A model generated the notes under the pieces. That model was not told the DNA's origin, did no database searches, and was given only the letters and a program-made list of their open reading frames with translations. Both the position numbers and the translations under genes were made by a program. Source: Paraburkholderia sp. BL25I1N1 (lineage in GTDB: Bacteria > Pseudomonadota > Gammaproteobacteria > Burkholderiales > Burkholderiaceae). Taken from it: a stretch of 64,000 nucleotides of DNA. Positions 8,204 to 17,803 of the stretch are shown piece by piece. The stretch's first letter is position 1, and each line of letters begins with the position of its first letter. The stretch is taken from contig NZ_PVZB01000018.1 in NCBI RefSeq assembly GCF_003002025.1, positions 1 through 64,000 on the forward strand, in the 5' to 3' direction.

Positions 8204-9601
8204 ATGGAAGCTGTCCACGGCAGCACGCTGCTGGTCTTCGCGGTGATCGCCATCGCATTGCTGATCCTGCTGATCACACGCTACAAGGTTTATCCGTTCC
8301 TCGTTCTGATCATCGTGTCGCTGCTGCTGGGTCTTGCATCCGGCATGCCGATGGCGACCATCGTCAAATCGTTCGAAACGGGTAATGGCAATACGCTTGG
8401 GCATATCGCCATCGTGGTCGGTCTGGGCACCATGCTCGGCAAGATGATGGCCGAGTCGGGCGGCGCCGAGCGCATCGCCACCACGTTGATCAACTTCTTC
8501 GGCGAGAAAAACATCCATTGGGCGATGATGATCGTGGCGATCATCGTCGGCTTGCCGGTGTTCTTCGAAGTCGGTTTCGTGCTGCTGATCCCGATCGCGT
8601 TCAACGTTGCGAAGCGCACCAACAAGTCGTTGCTGCTGGTCGGCTTGCCGATGGTGGCGGGTCTGTCCGTCGTGCACGGCCTGCTTCCGCCGCATCCGGC
8701 CGCGATGCTCGCGGTGCAGGCGTATCACGCGGATATCGGCAAGACCATCGCTTATGGGCTGATCGTCGGTGTGCCGACCGCGATCGTCGCGGGTCCGCTG
8801 TTCGCGTTGCTGATCAGTCGATACATCAAGCTGCCGAAAGAGAACGCGCTTGCCGCGCAATTTCTCGGCCACGGTGACGAGACCAAAAACGGCGCGCAGA
8901 ACGCAGCGCAGAACGTGGCACCCAAGCGCGAACTGCCGAGCTTCGGCATCACGCTGCTCACGATCCTGCTGCCGGTGATTCTGATGCTGGTGGGAAGCTG
9001 GGCCGATCTCTTCACCACGCCGAAAACCTTACCGAACGACCTGCTGCACTTCGCCGGCAATTCGGACGTCGCGCTGCTGATCGCGGTGCTGGTGAGCTTC
9101 TGGACCTTCGGCGCGAGCCGCGGTTTCACTCGCGAGCAGATCCAGAAATTCTGCGGCGACTGTCTCGCGCCGATCGCGGGCATCACGCTGATCGTCGGCG
9201 CGGGCGGCGGTTTCGGGCGCGTGCTGATGGATAGCGGTATTTCGAAGGAAATCGTCAATGTGGCAACGGCCATGCATCTGTCGCCGCTGTTGTTCGGCTG
9301 GCTGGTGGCCGCACTGATTCGTCTGGCCACGGGTTCGGCGACGGTCGCCATGACCACCGCGTGCGGCATCGTCGCACCGATCGCTTCGGCTAGCGGCGTG
9401 CATGTGGAGCCGGAGTTGCTGGTGCTCGCCACGGGTTCGGGCTCGCTGATCTTCTCGCACGTGAACGACGGCGGTTTCTGGCTGATCAAGGAATACTTCG
9501 GTATGACGGTGGGGCAGACCTTCAAGACATGGTCGCTCCTCGAAACCATCATTTCACTGATGGGCTTGGGTTTGACCTTCGCACTCGCGGCGGTCGTGTA
9601 A
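8204..9601 (+). CDS. gntT: Gluconate:H+ symporter, GntP family
   Basis: The 465-residue, very hydrophobic protein has about 12 predicted membrane segments typical of GntP permeases, with a hydrophilic loop near residues 225-245 (HGDETKNGAQNAAQNVAPK). It has GntP-like stretches such as VVGLGTMLGKMMAESGG and SGSLIFSHVNDGGFW. It imports gluconate or a related sugar acid across the inner membrane. An AAGGAGGAG site precedes ATG 8204. Gluconokinase overlaps its translation signals, so the pair feeds edd-eda. Family is sure; gntT versus gntU/gntP is not resolved. Confidence 0.9.
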   Translation: MEAVHGSTLLVFAVIAIALLILLITRYKVYPFLVLIIVSLLLGLASGMPMATIVKSFETGNGNTLGHIAIVVGLGTMLGKMMAESGGAERIATTLINFFGEKNIHWAMMIVAIIVGLPVFFEVGFVLLIPIAFNVAKRTNKSLLLVGLPMVAGLSVVHGLLPPHPAAMLAVQAYHADIGKTIAYGLIVGVPTAIVAGPLFALLISRYIKLPKENALAAQFLGHGDETKNGAQNAAQNVAPKRELPSFGITLLTILLPVILMLVGSWADLFTTPKTLPNDLLHFAGNSDVALLIAVLVSFWTFGASRGFTREQIQKFCGDCLAPIAGITLIVGAGGGFGRVLMDSGISKEIVNVATAMHLSPLLFGWLVAALIRLATGSATVAMTTACGIVAPIASASGVHVEPELLVLATGSGSLIFSHVNDGGFWLIKEYFGMTVGQTFKTWSLLETIISLMGLGLTFALAAVV

Positions 9602-9611
9602 GGAGTTTTTG

Positions 9612-10109
9612 ATGATTCTGATCGCAATGGGCGTGTCGGGCGCCGGCAAGACGAGAATTGGCGAAATGCTGGCGGAACGCCTGCATTGCGCCTTCACCGA
9701 TGGCGACGCGTTTCACAGCGCCGCCAACAAAGAGAAAATGCACCACGGCATTCCGCTTACCGATGAAGACCGGTGGCCGTGGCTGCAAACCATCCGCGCC
9801 GCGATTGTCGAGAAGCAGAAGGCGGGCGAGACGGCCGTGTTCACGTGCTCGTCGCTGAAGCGCTCGTACCGCGACGTTTTGCGCGATGGCGACAAGGACG
9901 TGTGCTTCGTGTATCTGAAGGGTTCGCGTGAGGTGCTGGAGCAGCGTCTGACCACGCGCACCGGGCATTTCTTCGATCCGTCGCTGCTGCAAAGCCAGCT
10001 CGATACGCTCGAAGAGCCGGGCCCGGACGAAGCGATTACGGTGAGCATCGAATTGTCACCGGAAGAAATCGTCGTCGAGGTGCTGAAGCAGGTCGAAGCG
10101 CGCAAGTGA
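9612..10109 (+). CDS. gntK: Gluconokinase
   Basis: GntK phosphorylates gluconate to 6-phosphogluconate, the substrate of Edd. The 165-residue protein has a P-loop GVSGAGKT at residues 7-14 and the gluconokinase-type stretches DGDAFH and DEDRWPWL. I chose ATG 9612 over the in-frame TTG at 9609: the ribosome-binding site AAGGAG overlaps the gntT stop codon at 9599-9601 and is correctly spaced for the ATG. The overlap indicates translational coupling with the permease. Confidence 0.95.
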   Translation: MILIAMGVSGAGKTRIGEMLAERLHCAFTDGDAFHSAANKEKMHHGIPLTDEDRWPWLQTIRAAIVEKQKAGETAVFTCSSLKRSYRDVLRDGDKDVCFVYLKGSREVLEQRLTTRTGHFFDPSLLQSQLDTLEEPGPDEAITVSIELSPEEIVVEVLKQVEARK

Positions 10110-10131
10110 GTGTGTTTCGCTGCTGAAAATG

Positions 10132-10159
10132 AAAAACCGCTCCACGGAGCGGTTTTTTT
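10132..10159. terminator. Bidirectional terminator between gntK and purB
   Basis: The stem AAAACCGCTCC / GGAGCGGTTTT with a tight loop has a T run on one side and an A run on the other. It can therefore end both the + strand gluconate operon and the - strand purB transcript. Confidence 0.85.
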
Positions 10160-10199
10160 ACGCCTCGACTTTAACGAGGCAATCGGCAATCGAGACCGC

Positions 10200-11588
10200 T
10201 TAAGCGATCCGCTTAGCCAATTCGACTGCCTTGCCGATATAGGAGCCCGGCGTCATCGCGAGCAAACGATCTTTCGCGTCCTGCGGAATCGCGAGGCCGT
10301 TGACGAACGTTTGCAGCGCTTCACGCGTGATGCCCTTGCCGCGCGTCAGTTCTTTCAACTGCTCGTACGGATTCTCGATGCCGTAACGGCGCATCACCGT
10401 TTGCACCGGCTCGGCCAGCACTTCCCAGCAGTTGTCGAGGTCTTCGTTCAGACGCTGCGCATTCACTTCCAACTTGTCCAGACCGCGGATCAGCGAGTCG
10501 TACGCGAGCAGCGAGTAACCGAACGCCACGCCGATATTGCGCAGCACTGTCGAATCGGTCAGGTCACGCTGCCAGCGCGAGACCGGCAGCTTGTCGGCGA
10601 GGTGGCGCAGCGTGGCGTTGGCCAGGCCGAGATTGCCTTCCGAGTTTTCGAAGTCGATCGGGTTGACCTTGTGCGGCATGGTCGACGAACCGATTTCGCC
10701 GGCCTTGGTGCGCTGCTTGAAGTAACCGACCGAGATATAGCCCCACACGTCGCGGTCCAGATCCAGCAGGATCGTATTGGCGCGCGATACCGCGTCGAAC
10801 AGTTCGGCCATATAGTCATGCGGCTCGATCTGGATCGTGTACGGATTGAAGGTGAGTTTCAGACGTTGCTCGACGACTTCGCGCGAGAACGCTTCCCAAT
10901 CGAATTCCGGATACGCAGAGAGATGCGCGTTGAAGTTGCCGACCGCGCCGTTCATCTTGCCGAGCAGTTCGACCTTGGCGATACGATCGATCGCGCGCTC
11001 CAGGCGGGCGGCGACGTTGGCGAGTTCCTTGCCGAGCGTGGTCGGGCTGGCCGGCTGACCGTGCGTGCGCGACAGCATCGGCTGCTCGGCGTGCGCGTGA
11101 GCGAGAGCGACGAGACGCTGATGCACCGAGCGCAGCGCCGGCAGGATCACGTGTTCGCGGGCGCCCGCCAGCATCAGGCCGTGCGACGTGTTGTTGATGT
11201 CTTCCGACGTGCAGGCGAAGTGGATGAACTCGCTCGCGCGCTCCAGTTCCGCCTGACCCTTCACCGATTCTTTCAGCCAGTACTCGACCGCTTTCACGTC
11301 GTGATTCGTCACACGTTCGATTTCCTTGATGCGCGCGGCGTCGTGCGCGGTGAAGCGCTCGGCCAGTTGCAGCAGGAATTGCTCGGACGCTTCGGAAAAG
11401 CGCGGCACTTCGGCGAAACCGGCGCGCGAGAGCGCGATCAGCCAATGGATTTCGACGGTCACGCGGTTGCGCATGAAAGCGGCTTCCGAGAGCCAGTCGC
11501 GCAAGGCTTCGGTTTTCGAGGCGTAGCGGCCGTCGAGCGGGGAGAGCGCGTTCAGCGCGAAGAGGGTGTCGGGATGGGTGTCGGACAT
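10200..11588 (-). CDS. purB: Adenylosuccinate lyase
   Basis: PurB acts twice in purine synthesis, releasing fumarate from SAICAR and from adenylosuccinate. The fumarase/aspartase signature SSTMPHKVNPIDFENSEG is intact, and the N-terminus ALSPLDGRYASK is typical of the enterobacterial-type enzyme. An in-frame upstream extension exists, but the start at 11588 (MSDTHPDTLFALNALSPLDG) gives 462 residues and matches the family length. It appears monocistronic, facing gntK. Confidence 0.97.
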   Translation of the reverse strand: MSDTHPDTLFALNALSPLDGRYASKTEALRDWLSEAAFMRNRVTVEIHWLIALSRAGFAEVPRFSEASEQFLLQLAERFTAHDAARIKEIERVTNHDVKAVEYWLKESVKGQAELERASEFIHFACTSEDINNTSHGLMLAGAREHVILPALRSVHQRLVALAHAHAEQPMLSRTHGQPASPTTLGKELANVAARLERAIDRIAKVELLGKMNGAVGNFNAHLSAYPEFDWEAFSREVVEQRLKLTFNPYTIQIEPHDYMAELFDAVSRANTILLDLDRDVWGYISVGYFKQRTKAGEIGSSTMPHKVNPIDFENSEGNLGLANATLRHLADKLPVSRWQRDLTDSTVLRNIGVAFGYSLLAYDSLIRGLDKLEVNAQRLNEDLDNCWEVLAEPVQTVMRRYGIENPYEQLKELTRGKGITREALQTFVNGLAIPQDAKDRLLAMTPGSYIGKAVELAKRIA

Positions 11589-11715
11589 GATGGCGGCGTG
11601 GCGCAAGGGTGAAAACGCGGAGGAAACTGCGGGAACCGCGAATTTTACCACCGGACGCCGACCGGCCGATTTCGGCGCGGCGCCACGCGGCGCCGGCGTA
11701 ACGCCCGCGCGGCGG

Positions 11716-12468
11716 CTAGCCCGGATAGCCTTCGTAGCCGGGGAACAGGGTAGGCAGCGTGAACGGCGGCAGCGAGTAGCGCGAAAAGCAGCGCGAGGTG
11801 GAGGCGGGATGGACCAGATGCAGGCAGCTCGCTTGCGGATCGTCCACCGCGATCACGTTGCGGCCCGCTTCGACTACGCGCCGGATGAAGCTCTCGTCGT
11901 CGCACAGATTGATGTCGTCGAAGGCCGAGACCGCGGCAAGGGCTTTGTCGTACACATAAGAGAAGCCGTAGAACAGGATAAAGTCCGCGCCGATCTGCAT
12001 CTTCTCGTGGAATTCGATGGGGCTGACCGAACGCCCGCTCAGTTCGTAGTGCAGGCCTACCTTGGCATTCAGGTCCATGTAGCCGAAGAACTGCGTGTGC
12101 GGCGCGTACATGAAGAAGCCCGACAGCTTGATCAGGTCTGCGCGGTTCTCCTGCATCGTCGTGACCATGTGCGCGAGGTAGTGCGGCGCGTAGTGGTCGT
12201 CATCGTCGAAATGGGCGATGAGCGAGCCGCGCGATTCCGCGATCAGCGCGTTGCGCTTGGCGCCGATCGACATGCGCGCGGCGCAATGAAAGTAGCGAAT
12301 GCGCGCGTCCTGCAAAGCCAGCGCCTGCAAATACGCGCTCGGCTCGGGGCTGTCGTCGAGGATTAGCCATTCCCAGTCGACCTGCTGGCGCAGCACGCAG
12401 CGCGCGATGGCCGGCAGGAACCCGTCGCGATTGGCCGTCGGCGTGATGATGGAGACGAGTGGGGACAT
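11716..12468 (-). CDS. Family 2 (GT-A) glycosyltransferase
   Basis: The 250-residue protein starts with the GT2 nucleotide-sugar fold (PLVSIITPTANR) and has WLILDDSPEP (Asp38-39) and a metal-binding acidic cluster HFDDDDHYAPHYL (88-91). The region GAKRNALIAESRGSLIAHFD matches the GT2 pattern of reading a template residue before the DXD site. It has no membrane segment, so it probably acts in the cytoplasm on a cell-surface glycan. It stands alone between purB and a divergent LysR gene, so the acceptor and sugar cannot be deduced. Confidence 0.85.
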   Translation of the reverse strand: MSPLVSIITPTANRDGFLPAIARCVLRQQVDWEWLILDDSPEPSAYLQALALQDARIRYFHCAARMSIGAKRNALIAESRGSLIAHFDDDDHYAPHYLAHMVTTMQENRADLIKLSGFFMYAPHTQFFGYMDLNAKVGLHYELSGRSVSPIEFHEKMQIGADFILFYGFSYVYDKALAAVSAFDDINLCDDESFIRRVVEAGRNVIAVDDPQASCLHLVHPASTSRCFSRYSLPPFTLPTLFPGYEGYPG

Positions 12469-12704
12469 GGCGGGTCTCGCGCACGGAAAGGCGCGTTATC
12501 AAAGAGAGTTGATGGAGGGTGCGGCGTGCTGCCGCCGGGGTGTGCGCGCAGCAAGATAGCGGCTGGCGGCCGGGCGGCGCCATCGGCGCAATCCGATTTC
12601 CTGACGTGGGGTTATCACGCGATCTCGCGCACGGCCGCACCTGGCGGTCTCACGACACCCACTAGAATGCTGACTTCCTCTCTCCCGTCGGCAGCAGGCC
12701 CCGC

Positions 12705-13661
12705 ATGGAACTGAAATGGCTCGAAGACTTCGTTTCGCTCGCGGAAACGCGTAGTTTCAGCCGCTCGGCTGAATTGCGCCACGTCACGCAGCCGGCGTTC
12801 TCCCGGCGGATTCAGGCGCTCGAAGCATGGCTCGGCACGGAGTTGATCGACCGCTCGGTCTATCCGACGCGGCTCACGGCGGCCGGCCAGGTGTTCAACG
12901 AACAGGCGCTCGCGATGCTCTCGCAGTTCCACGAAGCGCGCGCGTTGCTGCGCGGCCATACGGCGACGCCGCAGGCGACCATCGAGTTCGCCGTGCCGCA
13001 CACGTTGTCGCTGACTTACTTTCCACGCTGGCTGCAGCGGATCGAAGCCCATCTGGGTCCGATCCACACGCGTCTGCGCGCCCTGAACGTGCACGACGCG
13101 GCGTTGTCGCTGGTGGAAGGCGGCTGCGATCTGATGATGGGCTATCACCATCCCAGCCATCCGGTCGCGCTCGATCCGGGCCGCTACGACATGCTGACGC
13201 TCGGCAACGAACCGATCAGTCCGTTTTCGGCGCCGGGCCGCGCTGGCCGGCCGCGTCACACGTTGCCGGGCACGGGCGAGGCGCCCACGCCTTACCTGTC
13301 GTACACGCCGAACGCCTATCTGGGACGCATGACCGAAGTGATACTCGCCAACGCGCCGGCGCGCCTGTACCTCGACCGCCTCTACGAAACCGACATGGCC
13401 GAGGGACTCAAGGCGATGGCGCTGGCCGGGCACGGCATTGCCTTCCTGCCGCACAGCGCGGTCGAGGACGCGGTCGCCGACGGCAAGCTGATCCGTCTTG
13501 ACCGCGCCACGCGCGGCACGCCGGAAGGCCAGCTCACACTGACCATGGAGATCCGCCTCTATCGCGACAAGCTCGCGGCGAAGAGCGACGATGCGCGACA
13601 GATACTCGCGCGTCAATTGTGGGAGGTGGTGTCGCAAGAACTGGCGCAAGGCACGGCCTGA
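12705..13661 (+). CDS. LysR-family regulator, HypT/YjiE-like
   Basis: The 318-residue protein has an N-terminal winged HTH (residues 1-60; FSRSAELRHVTQPAFSRRIQALE) and a LysR effector domain from about residue 90. The N-terminus ELKWLEDFVSLAETRSFSRSA resembles the subgroup containing hypochlorite-responsive HypT (YjiE). It lies 138 bp upstream of glutamate dehydrogenase in the same orientation, a common pairing in Burkholderiales. It may control gdhA or the glutamate uptake operon, but no operator was identified. Effector unknown. Confidence 0.85.
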   Translation: MELKWLEDFVSLAETRSFSRSAELRHVTQPAFSRRIQALEAWLGTELIDRSVYPTRLTAAGQVFNEQALAMLSQFHEARALLRGHTATPQATIEFAVPHTLSLTYFPRWLQRIEAHLGPIHTRLRALNVHDAALSLVEGGCDLMMGYHHPSHPVALDPGRYDMLTLGNEPISPFSAPGRAGRPRHTLPGTGEAPTPYLSYTPNAYLGRMTEVILANAPARLYLDRLYETDMAEGLKAMALAGHGIAFLPHSAVEDAVADGKLIRLDRATRGTPEGQLTLTMEIRLYRDKLAAKSDDARQILARQLWEVVSQELAQGTA

Positions 13662-13799
13662 AATCCTGCCTCCTTACGACGCGAATTTGCGGCTTCTTGA
13701 TGGTTATGCAAAAAAAACATAATCGGATAAGGAAACGGCATTGGATTTCAAAACGGCGTTTTTCCACAATGCTGACATTCGTTCAACGCCGGAGCGTTC

Positions 13800-15122
13800 A
13801 TGTCATCCCAGCAACAGGCAGCACAAGCAGCCCAATCCGCATCAACGTTGCAGTCGGTTCCTTCCTACCTGAATAAAGACGATCTCGGCCCGTGGGGCAA
13901 CTACCTGCGTCAGGTGGATCGCGTCGCGCCGTATCTCGGCTCCCTGTCCCGCTGGCTCGAAACCCTGAAGCGCCCGAAGCGCATTCTGATCGTCGACGTG
14001 CCTATCGAACTCGATAACGGCACGGTCGCTCACTTCGAAGGCTATCGCGTGCAGCACAACGTGTCGCGCGGTCCGGGCAAGGGCGGTGTGCGTTACCACC
14101 AGGACGTGACGTTGTCGGAAGTGATGGCCTTGTCGGCGTGGATGTCGGTGAAGAACGCTGCGGTGAACGTGCCATACGGCGGCGCGAAGGGCGGCATCCG
14201 TGTCGACCCGCGCACCTTGTCGCGTGGTGAACTGGAGCGCGTGACGCGCCGTTACACCAGCGAAATCGGCATCATCATCGGACCGAATACCGACATTCCC
14301 GCGCCGGACGTGAACACGAACGAGCAGATCATGGCGTGGATGATGGACACGTACTCCATGAACCAGGGCCAAACGGCCACCGGCGTGGTGACGGGCAAGC
14401 CGATTACGCTGGGCGGTTCGCTCGGCCGCCGCGAGGCGACGGGCCGCGGCGTGTTCGTGACGGCTTCGGAAGCCGCGCGCCGTATCGGTGTCGACATCGA
14501 AGGCGCACGCATTGCGGTTCAAGGTTTCGGTAACGTGGGCGGCATCGCGGCGCGTCTGTTCCAGGAAGCCGGTTCGAAACTGGTCGCGGTGCAGGATCAC
14601 ACCGGCTCGCTGTACAAGTCGACCGGTATCGACGCCGTCGCATTGCTCGACCACGTGGCCAGGACGGGCGGTGTGGGTGGTTTCCCCGAAGCCGACGCCG
14701 TCACGAACGAGGAGTTCTGGACCGTCGAATCGGACATCCTGATTCCGGCGGCGCTGGAAAACCAGATCACCGAAAAGAACGCCAGCAAGATCAAGACGAA
14801 GATCGTCGTGGAAGGCGCGAACGGCCCGACCACCACGGCTGCGGACGACATCCTGCACGATCGCGGCATCCTCGTGATTCCGGACGTGGTGGCCAATGCC
14901 GGCGGCGTGACCGTGTCGTACTTCGAGTGGGTGCAGGACTTCTCGAGCTTCTTCTGGACGGAAGACGAGATCAACCAGCGCCTCGAGCGCGTGATGCGTG
15001 AAGCGTTTGCCGCAGTGTGGCAAGTGTCGAGCGAGCAGAAGGTGTCCGTGCGGACAGCGGCATTTATCGTCGCATGTAAGCGGATCCTGGAAGCACGCGA
15101 ACTGCGCGGCCTGTATCCCTGA
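13800..15122 (+). CDS. gdhA: Glutamate dehydrogenase
   Basis: The enzyme interconverts glutamate and 2-oxoglutarate plus ammonium. The 440-residue sequence has the catalytic lysine motif PYGGAKGGIRVDP (Lys130), a preceding KGGVRYH substrate-binding stretch and the dinucleotide fingerprint GFGNVGG (242-248). The size and motifs fit the hexameric ~45-50 kDa type. NAD versus NADP preference cannot be read safely. GGAG precedes ATG 13800. It sits between a LysR gene and gltIJKL, consistent with growth on or buffering of glutamate. Confidence 0.95.
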   Translation: MSSQQQAAQAAQSASTLQSVPSYLNKDDLGPWGNYLRQVDRVAPYLGSLSRWLETLKRPKRILIVDVPIELDNGTVAHFEGYRVQHNVSRGPGKGGVRYHQDVTLSEVMALSAWMSVKNAAVNVPYGGAKGGIRVDPRTLSRGELERVTRRYTSEIGIIIGPNTDIPAPDVNTNEQIMAWMMDTYSMNQGQTATGVVTGKPITLGGSLGRREATGRGVFVTASEAARRIGVDIEGARIAVQGFGNVGGIAARLFQEAGSKLVAVQDHTGSLYKSTGIDAVALLDHVARTGGVGGFPEADAVTNEEFWTVESDILIPAALENQITEKNASKIKTKIVVEGANGPTTTAADDILHDRGILVIPDVVANAGGVTVSYFEWVQDFSSFFWTEDEINQRLERVMREAFAAVWQVSSEQKVSVRTAAFIVACKRILEARELRGLYP

Positions 15123-15233
15123 TCTTTCCGCTTCTTTCGGCTTCTTTTCCGCTTCAAACGGCGGTTCCGCTACCCCGCGGGACCGCCGCCAATCCTTGCT
15201 TCAGCGCGGTCCACAAGACTGCGTGTTCGACCC

Positions 15234-15268
15234 GGCGGGCGGCATCGTATCGATGCCGCCCGCCTTTG
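15234..15268 (+). terminator. GC-rich hairpin after gdhA
   Basis: A perfect 14-bp stem GGCGGGCGGCATCG / CGATGCCGCCCGCC has a 3-nt loop and is followed by only three T residues. It is probably the gdhA terminator; the weak T run lowers confidence. Confidence 0.55.
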
Positions 15269-15409
15269 CATATACGGAAAGGTTGACCGACCTGCCCCCA
15301 AAGCGCCGCAAACCCCTAGCGGCGCGCGCGCAACAACATGGTTTATAGCCATACTTTCAGAATAATTACTTTGCTAAACTGGCGCCGGTTCTTGCCAAGG
15401 AGATCACAC

Positions 15410-16303
15410 ATGAAGGTTAAAAAAGCTGCGCTGCTGCTCGCGACTCTCGGACTGTTTACGGTTGGCGCGCATGCGCAAGACGCTGGTACGCTGAAAAAGA
15501 TCAAGGACACGGGTGTCATTTCGCTGGGTCATCGCGAATCGTCGATCCCGTTTTCGTATTACGACGACAAGCAGAACGTCATCGGCTACTCGCAGGAATT
15601 CGCGCTGAAGGTCGTAGAGGCAGTGAAGCAGAAGCTGAACATGCCGAACCTGAAGGTCAAGCTCACGCCGGTCACGTCGCAAAACCGTATTCCGCTGGTG
15701 CAGAACGGCACCGTCGACATGGAATGTGGTTCGACCACGAACAATGCTGAACGTCAGCAGCAGGCTGCCTTCTCGAACACGATCTTCGTGATCGGCACGC
15801 GCCTGATGACCAAGAAAGACTCCGGCATCAAGGACTGGGCGGACCTGAAGGGCAAGACGGTCGTCACGACCGCCGGCACCACGTCCGAGCGCCTGCTTCG
15901 CAAGATGAACCAGGACAAGAGCATGGGCATGAACATCATCAGCGCGAAGGACCACGGCGAGTCGTTCCTGACGCTCTCCACCGGCCGCGCCGCTGCCTTC
16001 ATGATGGACGACGCACTGCTCGCGGGCGAACGCGCGAAGTCGAACAATCCGGGCGATTTCGTGATTGTCGGCACGCCGCAATCGCATGAAGCGTACGGCT
16101 GCATGATTCGCAAGAACGATCCGGAGTTCAAGAAGGTAGTCGACGACGCGATCGCCAAGGTCGAAACCTCGGGCGAAGCCGACGCGATCTACAAGAAGTG
16201 GTTCGAATCGCCGATCCCGCCGAAGGGCCTGAACCTGAACTTCCCGGAAAGCGACGACATCAAGGCGCTCTACAAGAGCCCGAATGACAAGGCAATCGAT
16301 TAA
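15410..16303 (+). CDS. gltI: Glutamate/aspartate ABC transporter periplasmic binding protein
   Basis: The 297-residue protein has a Sec signal peptide (MKVKKAALLLATLGLFTVGAHA, cleavage likely before QDAG) and a family 3 solute-binding fold with GVISLGHRESSIPFSYYD and the later CGSTTNNAERQ stretch. It delivers acidic amino acids to GltJK. ATG 15410, with AAGGAG at 15397, is preferred over the upstream in-frame GTG at 15338, which would spoil the signal peptide. A terminator-like hairpin separates it from gltJ, so the binding protein is probably made in excess. Confidence 0.93.
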   Translation: MKVKKAALLLATLGLFTVGAHAQDAGTLKKIKDTGVISLGHRESSIPFSYYDDKQNVIGYSQEFALKVVEAVKQKLNMPNLKVKLTPVTSQNRIPLVQNGTVDMECGSTTNNAERQQQAAFSNTIFVIGTRLMTKKDSGIKDWADLKGKTVVTTAGTTSERLLRKMNQDKSMGMNIISAKDHGESFLTLSTGRAAAFMMDDALLAGERAKSNNPGDFVIVGTPQSHEAYGCMIRKNDPEFKKVVDDAIAKVETSGEADAIYKKWFESPIPPKGLNLNFPESDDIKALYKSPNDKAID

Positions 16304-16332
16304 ACCTTAGCTGTTTTTTTGAAACGCTGAAC

Positions 16333-16370
16333 GAAACGGAAGGGGCCACGCGCTTCTTCCGTTTCTTTTT
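16333..16370 (+). terminator. Intra-operon hairpin (partial terminator) between gltI and gltJ
   Basis: GAAACGGAAG (16333-16342) pairs perfectly with CTTCCGTTTC (16356-16365) and is followed by TTTTT. gltJ starts only about 15 bp further on, so this is more likely an attenuator that lowers expression of the membrane subunits relative to gltI than an operon end. Confidence 0.7.
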
Positions 16371-16385
16371 GCTGGAGTCTTGGTC

Positions 16386-17126
16386 ATGTCATATCACTGG
16401 AACTGGGGCATTCTGCTGAGTCCCGTCTCCACCGGCGAGCCGACCACGTATCTGGGCTGGCTGCTGTCGGGCTTCTGGGTGACGATTACCGTGTCGCTGT
16501 CGGCGTGGGTGATCGCGCTGATCGTCGGTTCGTTGTTCGGCGTGCTGCGCACGGTGCCGAATAAATGGGCGTCGGGCATCGGCACGCTCTATGTCGCGAT
16601 TTTCCGTAACATCCCGCTGATCGTGCAGTTCTTCATCTGGTATCTGGTGATACCGGAGTTGCTGCCCGCTTCGATCGGCAACTGGTTCAAGCAACTGCCG
16701 CCGAGCGCGCAGTTTTTCTCGTCGTCGATCATCTGTCTCGGGCTATTCACGGCTGCGCGCGTGTGCGAGCAGGTGCGCTCGGGGATCAACGCGTTGCCGA
16801 AGGGTCAGCGCGCCGCGGGCCTTGCCATGGGCTTCACGCAATGGCAGACGTACCGCTATGTTCTGCTGCCGGTCGCCTACCGCATCATCGTGCCGCCGCT
16901 GACTTCCGAGTTTCTGAATATCTTCAAGAACTCGGCGGTGGCGTCGACGATCGGTCTGCTCGATCTGTCCGCCCAGGCGCGCCAACTGGTCGACTACACG
17001 TCGCAGACGTATGAGTCGTTCATCGCGGTCACGATCGCGTACATGCTGATCAATCTGGTCGTGATGCAACTCATGCGCTGGGTCGAAGCCAAGACCCGGT
17101 TGCCCGGCTATATCGGAGGCAAGTAA
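16386..17126 (+). CDS. gltJ: Glutamate/aspartate ABC transporter permease GltJ
   Basis: The 246-residue inner-membrane protein has several hydrophobic segments and the polar amino acid permease (HisM) EAA-type loop (GINALPKGQRAAGLAMG). ATG 16386 is preferred over the in-frame TTG at 16380 because GGAG at 16374 is spaced for the ATG. The stop overlaps the next start by one base (TAATG), indicating coupled translation with gltK. Confidence 0.93.
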   Translation: MSYHWNWGILLSPVSTGEPTTYLGWLLSGFWVTITVSLSAWVIALIVGSLFGVLRTVPNKWASGIGTLYVAIFRNIPLIVQFFIWYLVIPELLPASIGNWFKQLPPSAQFFSSSIICLGLFTAARVCEQVRSGINALPKGQRAAGLAMGFTQWQTYRYVLLPVAYRIIVPPLTSEFLNIFKNSAVASTIGLLDLSAQARQLVDYTSQTYESFIAVTIAYMLINLVVMQLMRWVEAKTRLPGYIGGK

Positions 17127-17803
17127 TGCATCATTTCGACTGGAGCGGTATTCCGGGCGCATTGCCTACGCTGTGGACCGGCGCCATTGTCACGTTGAAG
17201 ATCACGCTGATCGCAATCGTGTTCGGTATCGTCTGGGGCACCATTCTCGCCATGTTGCGGCTGTCGTCGTTCAAACCCTTCGAGTGGTTCGCGAAGGGCT
17301 ACGTGACGATTTTCCGTTCCATCCCGCTGGTGATGGTGCTGCTGTGGTTCTTCCTGATCGTGCCGCAAGTGCTGCAAAACGTGCTCGGTTTGTCGCCGGA
17401 TATCGACATTCGCCTCGCGTCGGCCATGGTCGCTTTCTCGCTGTTCGAGGCGGCTTACTATTCGGAGATTATCCGCGCCGGCATTCAGTCGGTGGCGCGC
17501 GGGCAGGTCAACGCGTCGTTCGCGCTCGGCATGACATACGCGCAGTCCATGCGTCTGATCGTGCTGCCGCAGGCATTCCGCGCCATGGTGCCGCTGCTGC
17601 TCACGCAGGGCATTGTGCTGTTTCAGGATACGTCGCTCGTCTACGTGATCAGCCTCGCCGACTTCTTCCGCACCGCCACGAATATTGGCGACCGTGACGG
17701 TACGAATGTCGAGATGGTACTGTTCGCGGGCGCGTGTTATTTCGTGATCTGTGTGGTCGCGTCGAGCCTCGTCAAAGGTCTTCAGAAAAAGGTCGCAAGA
17801 TGA
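17126..17803 (+). CDS. gltK: Glutamate/aspartate ABC transporter permease GltK
   Basis: This is the second permease subunit of 225 residues, with the same HisM-type fold and EAA loop (GIQSVARGQVNASFALGM). It pairs with GltJ to form the transmembrane channel. It overlaps gltJ by 1 bp and gltL by 4 bp (ATGA), so the three genes are translationally coupled. Confidence 0.93.
   Translation: MHHFDWSGIPGALPTLWTGAIVTLKITLIAIVFGIVWGTILAMLRLSSFKPFEWFAKGYVTIFRSIPLVMVLLWFFLIVPQVLQNVLGLSPDIDIRLASAMVAFSLFEAAYYSEIIRAGIQSVARGQVNASFALGMTYAQSMRLIVLPQAFRAMVPLLLTQGIVLFQDTSLVYVISLADFFRTATNIGDRDGTNVEMVLFAGACYFVICVVASSLVKGLQKKVAR

Noticed and set aside
9609..9611. TTG start for gntK
   Set aside because: The next codon is ATG at 9612, correctly spaced from the AAGGAG that overlaps the gntT stop.
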